From CBDEGK01 sp965237855 (GTDB lineage Bacteria > Pseudomonadota > Gammaproteobacteria > Pseudomonadales > Halieaceae), in NCBI GenBank assembly GCA_965237855.1, contig CBDEGK010000004.1:620001-684000 (forward strand): 64,000 nucleotides of DNA, given 5' to 3'. Under the pieces are notes generated by a model. That model was given only the letters and a program-made list of their open reading frames with translations, had not been told where the DNA came from and searched no databases. The translations under genes were made by a program, and so were the position numbers. Of the stretch, positions 59,307 to 64,000 are shown piece by piece (the stretch's first letter is position 1; each line of letters begins with the position of its first letter).

Positions 59307-60494
59307 TCAGACAGGCTGCGGCGTATTCAAAAAGCGGGCATTGTCACGCAGAATCTTGAGTTGGTCTGCCTCACTGAACTCGCCCAACTCCTGCACATAG
59401 TCCAGCGGTGTCGGCATGCCTTCAATATGTGGCCAGTCGGAACCAAAGATAACCCGGTCGGTACCCATGTATTCAGCGACTTCGTTGACATCGTCTTCCC
59501 AGAAGGGATTTATCCACACATGCTGCTTGAACAGCTCGCCGGGGTCTTCCGCATAGTAGCTCGCCATTCGGTCACGCGACTGGCGCAATTTGCGGAACAG
59601 GTCCGGCAGGTACTCGGCACCATTTTCAACAGAGGCGATCCGCAAGTTGGGGAAGCGCTCAAACAATTTCTCGTAGGCAACGGTGATCAGGAAATCGTAC
59701 GCCGCCCGCTCAATATTGAAATGCTTGATGTTGGGCGAGAATACACCACCGCTAAAGTCGGATGAAAAGCCATCGCGAACATAGCCGTGGGTGGTATAAC
59801 CGGAATCCGAGGCATGCACCACCAAGGTGATACCCGCCTCGTTCAAACGCGACCAGAACGGATCAAACATGGCATCGGCCGGAGACCGGGTGCTGCCATC
59901 GGCCAGTTGCACGGCGGACGGACGCATGCACACCACGGTCGCACCTTGCGCCAGCGCCCACTCAAGCTCACTACAAGCCCAATCCACGTCGCACAAGGAA
60001 ATATAGGGCGCCGCGTGTATCTTGCCCTGGTAGTTACAACCCCAGTCTTCCTCGAGCCAGCGGTTAAACGCCGTGAACTGAATTTTAACCGCCTCGGTAT
60101 CGTGCTTGAGCAATTCTTCGTACAGCACACCCAGGGTCGGAAACAACCACACCGCCTCCAGGCCCTGCTGCTCCAACTTGGCCACCCGCGCATCTCTGTT
60201 CATGTAGTAGTCGGGCAGTGGCTCGTGTGCCTTCATGAAAGCCACATCTTCTTCGGTCAAGGTCTTGCCGTGCAGGAAAGGAGCGATAGAACCCGGGAAC
60301 GAGATGGGATTCCAGGTCGGATTTTTTACCGCCCGCGCCAGCTTGCCGCCCACAATATGGTGCTGGCGCCCTTCAATCGTCGCCCACTGCACACAGCGCG
60401 GCTGCATATCCTTTGGCACGTGGCGGGTGAAAGCATCCAGCGCTTCGTAATAGTGGTTGTCCGCGTCGAAGGCGGGATAGCTGAGAACGCTCAT
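59307..60494 (-). CDS. Amidohydrolase family protein (Amidohydro_2, metal-dependent)
   Basis: 395 aa from ATG 60494, which has a strong GGGAGG site 8 bp upstream; the ATG at 60515 is a poorer start. The N-terminal FDADNHYYE is a D-x-D-x-H-like metal motif variant, VVHASDSGY and SVENGAEYLPDLF are conserved inner strands, and the C-terminal FGSDWPHIEG carries the Asp metal ligand. It belongs to the ACMSD/TIM-barrel amidohydrolase group that acts in decarboxylation or hydrolysis of aromatic or carbonyl compounds. First gene of the four-gene catabolic operon. Confidence 0.88.
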   Translation of the reverse strand: MSVLSYPAFDADNHYYEALDAFTRHVPKDMQPRCVQWATIEGRQHHIVGGKLARAVKNPTWNPISFPGSIAPFLHGKTLTEEDVAFMKAHEPLPDYYMNRDARVAKLEQQGLEAVWLFPTLGVLYEELLKHDTEAVKIQFTAFNRWLEEDWGCNYQGKIHAAPYISLCDVDWACSELEWALAQGATVVCMRPSAVQLADGSTRSPADAMFDPFWSRLNEAGITLVVHASDSGYTTHGYVRDGFSSDFSGGVFSPNIKHFNIERAAYDFLITVAYEKLFERFPNLRIASVENGAEYLPDLFRKLRQSRDRMASYYAEDPGELFKQHVWINPFWEDDVNEVAEYMGTDRVIFGSDWPHIEGMPTPLDYVQELGEFSEADQLKILRDNARFLNTPQPV

Positions 60495-60594
60495 GGCGAA
60501 TCCTCCCATATTCAATGGGCATCAATGGTAGTTGGGGCCTGCTGCTTCGCCAATGACGATTATGGCCAGAATTTATCGACAATAGCGATAGCCC

Positions 60595-61005
60595 TTAAGT
60601 CAGCCCTCCCAGGATCGCGCCCATCAGTGCCAATTGCAGGCACATGTAACCCGCATCTATGCCATAGAGTGCCAGCGGCTTGCGGGCAAACAGGTAATTG
60701 ATCGCAAAAGTCGGGGCGACAAAGGCCACACCCACAGCGAATCCAAAACCGGCGCCGCCCACTATGCCAGACCCCATATCTTTGCCTAGCTCCAGCAACA
60801 GGGCCAGTATGGTCGCCATAAACAAGTTGAGACAGAATGTACTGCCGAATATCAGTGCCATATTGGCCTCGGCGATTCGCTCGTCGCTCAGACCAACCAA
60901 CTGCTGCCACCGCTTGCCAAACAACGGCCCGTACCAGAATCCACCGAGTGCAAACGCGGAAAGCGCCGCACCTACCACTTCGTACCAAACAAATCCTGCC
61001 GCCAT
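60595..61005 (-). CDS. DUF1761 integral membrane protein
   Basis: 136 aa with four TM helices. The first holds the family motif ALGGFWYGPLFGKRW (WYGPLFGxxW) and the second SFCLNLFMATILALLL-like text. DUF1761 proteins are small inner-membrane proteins of unknown function. Monocistronic, upstream of and on the same strand as the amidohydrolase operon, 100 bp away, and divergent from yaeQ. Confidence 0.86.
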   Translation of the reverse strand: MAAGFVWYEVVGAALSAFALGGFWYGPLFGKRWQQLVGLSDERIAEANMALIFGSTFCLNLFMATILALLLELGKDMGSGIVGGAGFGFAVGVAFVAPTFAINYLFARKPLALYGIDAGYMCLQLALMGAILGGLT

Positions 61006-61070
61006 GTTGGCGCCCTCCCCGGCTAATGCAGTAGTCTATCCACAGCATAGTTCACATGATGGCACCAGGC

Positions 61071-61610
61071 ATGGCCCTTAAATCAACAATCTACAAAGTC
61101 CGCCTCAATGTCGCGGATATGGACCGGGGTGTCTACGCCGACTACAACCTGACCATCGCCTGTCATCCCTCGGAGACCGAGGCCCGCATGATGCTGCGGG
61201 TGCTCGCCTATGCCCTGCATGCCAGTGAGGGCCTGGAGTTTGGCCGCGGCATCAGCACCGACGATGAACCGGACCTGTGGCGGAAAAGCCTCAGCGACGA
61301 TATCGAGTTGTGGATCGAGTTGGGTACTCCCGATGACAGCCGTATCCGCAAGGCCTGCGGGCGGGCCCGGGAAGTCGTTGTCTATTGTTACGGCGATCGC
61401 GCCGTACCAGTCTGGTGGGAAAAGAACGCCGGCCAGTTGCGGCGCTTCGACAACCTGAAAGTCATGCAAATTCCGGGGACCCAGTTGGAGGCACTTTCCC
61501 TCATGGCGGGCTCTTCCATGGCACTGCAATGCACCATCACCGACGGCACTATTTTGCTCAGTGGCGGCCCTGACAATCTCTCCCTCAGTATTGAGTTCGA
61601 GCAACTGTGA
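61071..61610 (+). CDS. yaeQ: YaeQ family protein
   Basis: 179 aa from ATG 61071 (MALKSTIYKV), which matches the known start of YaeQ; the reading from 61056 adds five residues. It follows E. coli YaeQ closely: HPSETEARMMLRVLAYALHA, LWIELGTPDDSRIRKACGRA and WWEKNAGQL. YaeQ has a PD-(D/E)XK nuclease-like fold; suggestions of an anti-termination role are unproven. Cytosolic, single gene. Confidence 0.95.
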   Translation: MALKSTIYKVRLNVADMDRGVYADYNLTIACHPSETEARMMLRVLAYALHASEGLEFGRGISTDDEPDLWRKSLSDDIELWIELGTPDDSRIRKACGRAREVVVYCYGDRAVPVWWEKNAGQLRRFDNLKVMQIPGTQLEALSLMAGSSMALQCTITDGTILLSGGPDNLSLSIEFEQL

Positions 61611-61667
61611 GCCCCGCAAGGTGATCCGGCTGGGTTACTATTACGCCATCCATCAAGGAGATCAGCC

Positions 61668-62513
61668 ATGAAATTCCCAACTGCTTTCATCCTCGTGCTG
61701 GCGTTAGCGCCATCCGCACTGGCAGACAAAGACCGCCTCGCTGAGGTGCTGCTGGCACAACCCCAGGAGACGCAACAGCGTTACTACTATCGACATCCAC
61801 TGCATACCCTGGATTTCTTCGGTGTCGAACCCGGAATGACGGTTCTGGAGGCCCTGCCCGGAGGGGGCTGGTACAGCAAGATCCTGATCGACTACCTGGG
61901 CCCGGACGGCCACCTCATGGGTGTCGACTATGCCCTGGACATGTTTCCCAAATTTGGCTTCTTCAGCGCCGAGCGCATCAAGGCCAAGCAAACCTGGGCT
62001 GAAGACTGGAGCGCCGAGGCCAATGGTTGGCGCAGCGATAGCAGTGCCAGCATCAGTGCCTTCACCTTTGGTTCAATGCCGGACTCGGCCAGGGGCCAGG
62101 CAGACGCCGTGTTGTTTATCCGCGCCCTGCACAACCTGGCGCGCTTTGAAAATGACGGCAGCTATCTCAGCACAGCACTGACCAATGCCCACGATGCGCT
62201 AAAACCCGGTGGCATAATGGGCGTCGTCCAACACGAAGCGCGAGCCGAAAGAAATGATGAGTGGGCCGGTGGCAATCGCGGTTACCTAAAGAAAGCCTTT
62301 GTTATTGCCCAGGCAGAGGCGGCCGGCTTTGAGTTCATCGGCGAAAGCGACGTTAATCAGAACGACAAGGACATCCCCGGTACCGACGATATTGTCTGGC
62401 GCCTACCCCCCAGCCTGTCCACCAGCCGCGACAACCCCAAACTGCGGGTTCAGTTGATGTCGGTGGGCGAGTCCAATCGCATGACGCTGAAGTTCCGTAA
62501 ACCCATGCGTTAG
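61668..62513 (+). CDS. Exported class I methyltransferase-like protein
   Basis: 281 aa with a good AAGGAGA site. It has a signal peptide (FPTAFILVLALAPSALA-DK), which is odd for a SAM-dependent enzyme because SAM is cytosolic. The fold is nevertheless visible: GMTVLEALPGGGWYSKILIDYLGPDG (degenerate motif I), GVDYALDM, and NAHDALKPGGIMGVVQHEAR as the post-II block, plus a C-terminal RKPM. This type of exported protein is seen in several proteobacteria and its role is not known. Either it binds another ligand or the leader is a membrane anchor. Convergent with the dCache gene. Confidence 0.8.
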   Translation: MKFPTAFILVLALAPSALADKDRLAEVLLAQPQETQQRYYYRHPLHTLDFFGVEPGMTVLEALPGGGWYSKILIDYLGPDGHLMGVDYALDMFPKFGFFSAERIKAKQTWAEDWSAEANGWRSDSSASISAFTFGSMPDSARGQADAVLFIRALHNLARFENDGSYLSTALTNAHDALKPGGIMGVVQHEARAERNDEWAGGNRGYLKKAFVIAQAEAAGFEFIGESDVNQNDKDIPGTDDIVWRLPPSLSTSRDNPKLRVQLMSVGESNRMTLKFRKPMR

Positions 62514-62546
62514 TGGTCCCGTGAGGTCGCTTGCAAGGCAGGTCAT

Positions 62547-63713
62547 TCAGGAATCCGACATATCCATGCCACCATCCAGGTCGAGGTCAGCCAGCAGGCT
62601 GCCGCTGCCTGCCCCGGCATCGGAGCGCTGGATATACCAGCCGGACCAGATACTCAGGCTATAGAACAGCAGCATCAGCCCGCCCAGCAGGGTGTTTGCG
62701 TTACTCTCGGGCACGATAACTTCCGCCTTGTCTATCTCGGCCATGACGGCCCAGGTCGATTCGTCGATGGTGATGCTGGAATAGGCCGATATCACTTCCA
62801 CCCCACGATAATCATCCACAAATTCCACACCGTTCTCTCCCTGCAGTGCGCGCTGTACCGTGGGCGTATCAACCTGCATTGTCAAAATGGTGGACTCTTC
62901 GACAAAGCGGGAGTTACTGCGCATCAACAAGTCTCCACCGACCAGGTAAGTCTCCCCGGTTTCTCGCATACCCGCATCGAAGTTCATGATGTCTACAATG
63001 CGGCTGGTGGGTAACTGCAGAGCAATGACACCGGCCAACTGGCCGGCCTCACCGTACATGGCCTTGGCCATAAATATAGCTGGGGCGCCACTACTGGGTG
63101 CATAGGCCTGCATGTCGCTAATGGCAACGTCATCGGTGCGAGCGTATTTCAGCGCCCGCTTAAACACTTCCGCCAGCCCGGTATCTTTGAACTCGCCCGT
63201 ATACAAGTTAGTGGCATAATCAGCTTCCTTCTCCACCGAGTAGTGCACGTCCCCGGTTGGGTTTATCAGGAAAAAATCGTAGTAGCCACGCTCCACCACG
63301 AAGGCCTTGGCCAGGGGATGCAACTTGGCATGCAGCGCGGTGTAGCCAGAATCATCCCCGGCAGTATTGAACTCGCGGCGCTGGCCCAGCGGGTAGGGAT
63401 TGTTCTCTACGTAAAACAACTTTAATCGTTGTTCCGGGTCGCGGCCCTCGTCGACGGCAGCATTCCAGGCGTCATTCATCCAGATTTGTTGGTCGATGAG
63501 CTCCTTGTTGGAACTCCAGAATCGAAGTTCGGCCTCGGCGGTGGAGAAATACCGCAGCAGCGCTTCTCGCCGCAGATTACTCAGCAGCAACAGTCGCTCT
63601 GAAGCAATCGCGATCCGTTCTTCGACAAGGTATTTATTCAGACCCCAGCCAAAAGTCAGGGTAAACAGGGTCAGGCCACCGATGATGGCAATCCAGACAC
63701 GCCGTGAACTCAT
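62547..63713 (-). CDS. dCache sensor protein without an output domain
   Basis: 388 aa. TM helix at about 7-28, a periplasmic region of about 290 residues with dCache features (RYFSTAEAELRFWSSNKEL, GYYDFFLINPTGDVHYSVEKE, ALQLPTSRIVDIMN, GETYLVGGDLLMRSNSR), then a second TM helix near 345-362 and a short cytosolic tail of about 25 residues rich in Asp (LADLDLDGGMDMSDS). There is no HAMP, MCP, kinase or GGDEF domain. It could signal through a partner; the small helical protein upstream overlaps it by 4 nt and is the best candidate. Ligand unknown. Confidence 0.82.
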   Translation of the reverse strand: MSSRRVWIAIIGGLTLFTLTFGWGLNKYLVEERIAIASERLLLLSNLRREALLRYFSTAEAELRFWSSNKELIDQQIWMNDAWNAAVDEGRDPEQRLKLFYVENNPYPLGQRREFNTAGDDSGYTALHAKLHPLAKAFVVERGYYDFFLINPTGDVHYSVEKEADYATNLYTGEFKDTGLAEVFKRALKYARTDDVAISDMQAYAPSSGAPAIFMAKAMYGEAGQLAGVIALQLPTSRIVDIMNFDAGMRETGETYLVGGDLLMRSNSRFVEESTILTMQVDTPTVQRALQGENGVEFVDDYRGVEVISAYSSITIDESTWAVMAEIDKAEVIVPESNANTLLGGLMLLFYSLSIWSGWYIQRSDAGAGSGSLLADLDLDGGMDMSDS

Positions 63714-63985
63714 CCCGATAGCTCCCCTGGGCTGCGCTTCGCCACGCCTGCAGACGCGGGTAGGCTGTGCATCATCAATTGGTCGCGCACCAGCGCATCC
63801 ACCGCCTGCCAGGTGAAAGAGAAGTGTTCGAATTCCTCCTGGTTGACCTTTTCCTGATCCAGGTCTGCCACTACCTCCCCCAGGATATCCATCAGCTGAT
63901 TCTTATGTCCCATCAGCTGTTCGTGGTCGTTGGTGCCACGGGCACCCTCGACAATGTGCATCAACCTCTTATTGAAATCCCCCAT
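63710..63985 (-). CDS. Small helical protein preceding the dCache gene, may extend beyond the window
   Basis: 91 aa if it starts at ATG 63985; the frame stays open to the window edge (five more codons), so this may be the end of a larger gene. It is predicted all-helical with charged residues (FNKRLMHIVEGARGTNDHEQL, ADLDQEKVNQEEFEHFSF) and no TM helix. It overlaps the dCache start by 4 nt. I do not recognise the family; it may link the sensor to an output or belong to an upstream signalling or transport protein. Confidence 0.55.
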   Translation of the reverse strand: MGDFNKRLMHIVEGARGTNDHEQLMGHKNQLMDILGEVVADLDQEKVNQEEFEHFSFTWQAVDALVRDQLMMHSLPASAGVAKRSPGELSG

Positions 63986-64000
63986 CCGTAAACGGCGCGT

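Noticed and set aside
58313..59359. 348-codon frame antisense to the second DUF1214 gene
   Set aside because: Mirror of a real coding gene, no ribosome-binding site or family match.
59787..60701. 304-codon frame antisense to the amidohydrolase
   Set aside because: Mirror of a real coding gene with intact metal motifs.

Overview
The window looks like a chromosomal segment from a marine-type, aerobic, free-living gammaproteobacterium. Evidence: a YbdG-type mechanosensitive channel, YaeQ, a redox-Cys OxyR, a type IV minor-pilin operon, a large TonB-dependent receptor, and a catabolic set (DUF1214, sulfotransferases, amidohydrolase, SDRs) of the kind common in Cellvibrionales/Halieaceae-like bacteria. 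The lineage is inference only. No rRNA, tRNA, CRISPR array, phage or insertion sequence was seen.

Layout. 1-6.2 kb: tail of msrA, a sulfotransferase, small envelope and zinc-ribbon proteins, the YbdG channel and a formylglycine sulfatase. 6.3-11.7 kb: a dicarboxylate symporter fused to a periplasmic binding protein, then a methanethiol-oxidation cluster (MauG/CCP di-haem protein, SBP56-type MtoX, SCO1 with an internal amber codon). 11.8-16.3 kb: a tight four-gene operon (unknown 585-aa membrane protein, LolD-type ATPase, FtsX-type permease, ZnuA-like lipoprotein) behind a Zur-like box. 16.4-24.9 kb: MBL-fold hydrolase, an RTX/M10 metalloprotease gene cut by an in-frame TGA, a TonB receptor and a small outer-membrane barrel. 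25-36 kb: AI-2E transporter, HlyD, [7-kb glycan/methyltransferase/radical-SAM/DegT cassette], DUF2955, K+-channel-like protein. The cassette appears to separate HlyD from its usual DUF2955 partner.

36-46 kb: phospholipase D lipoprotein, SDR, then an operon of MFS transporter, thioredoxin-fused protein and a UGSC-family selenoprotein whose in-frame UGA is followed by a good SECIS-like hairpin; then HAD, DUF481, DUF1214 and a Tat-exported FAD oxidoreductase. 46-51 kb: DUF4124 and minor pilins (PilE, FimT, PilV, frameshifted PilW, very large PilX-like protein, no PilY1). 52-56 kb: OxyR divergent from a rubrerythrin/Fe-S/DUF3501 peroxide-defence operon. 56-60.5 kb: a catabolic operon (amidohydrolase, DUF1214, NAD-dependent epimerase-like, sulfotransferase) carrying long GGGGTCAGA-type inverted repeats. 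60.5-64 kb: DUF1761, YaeQ, an exported methyltransferase-like protein, and a dCache sensor without an output domain.

Best leads: the UGSC selenoprotein operon with its SECIS, the Zur-box/LolD-FtsX/ZnuA-like operon, the symporter-SBP fusion with a lost NMDGT motif, and the apparent cassette insertion in the HlyD/DUF2955 locus. Three other genes (SCO1, M10 protease, pilW) are interrupted; whether these are real mutations or sequence errors cannot be decided from the sequence alone.
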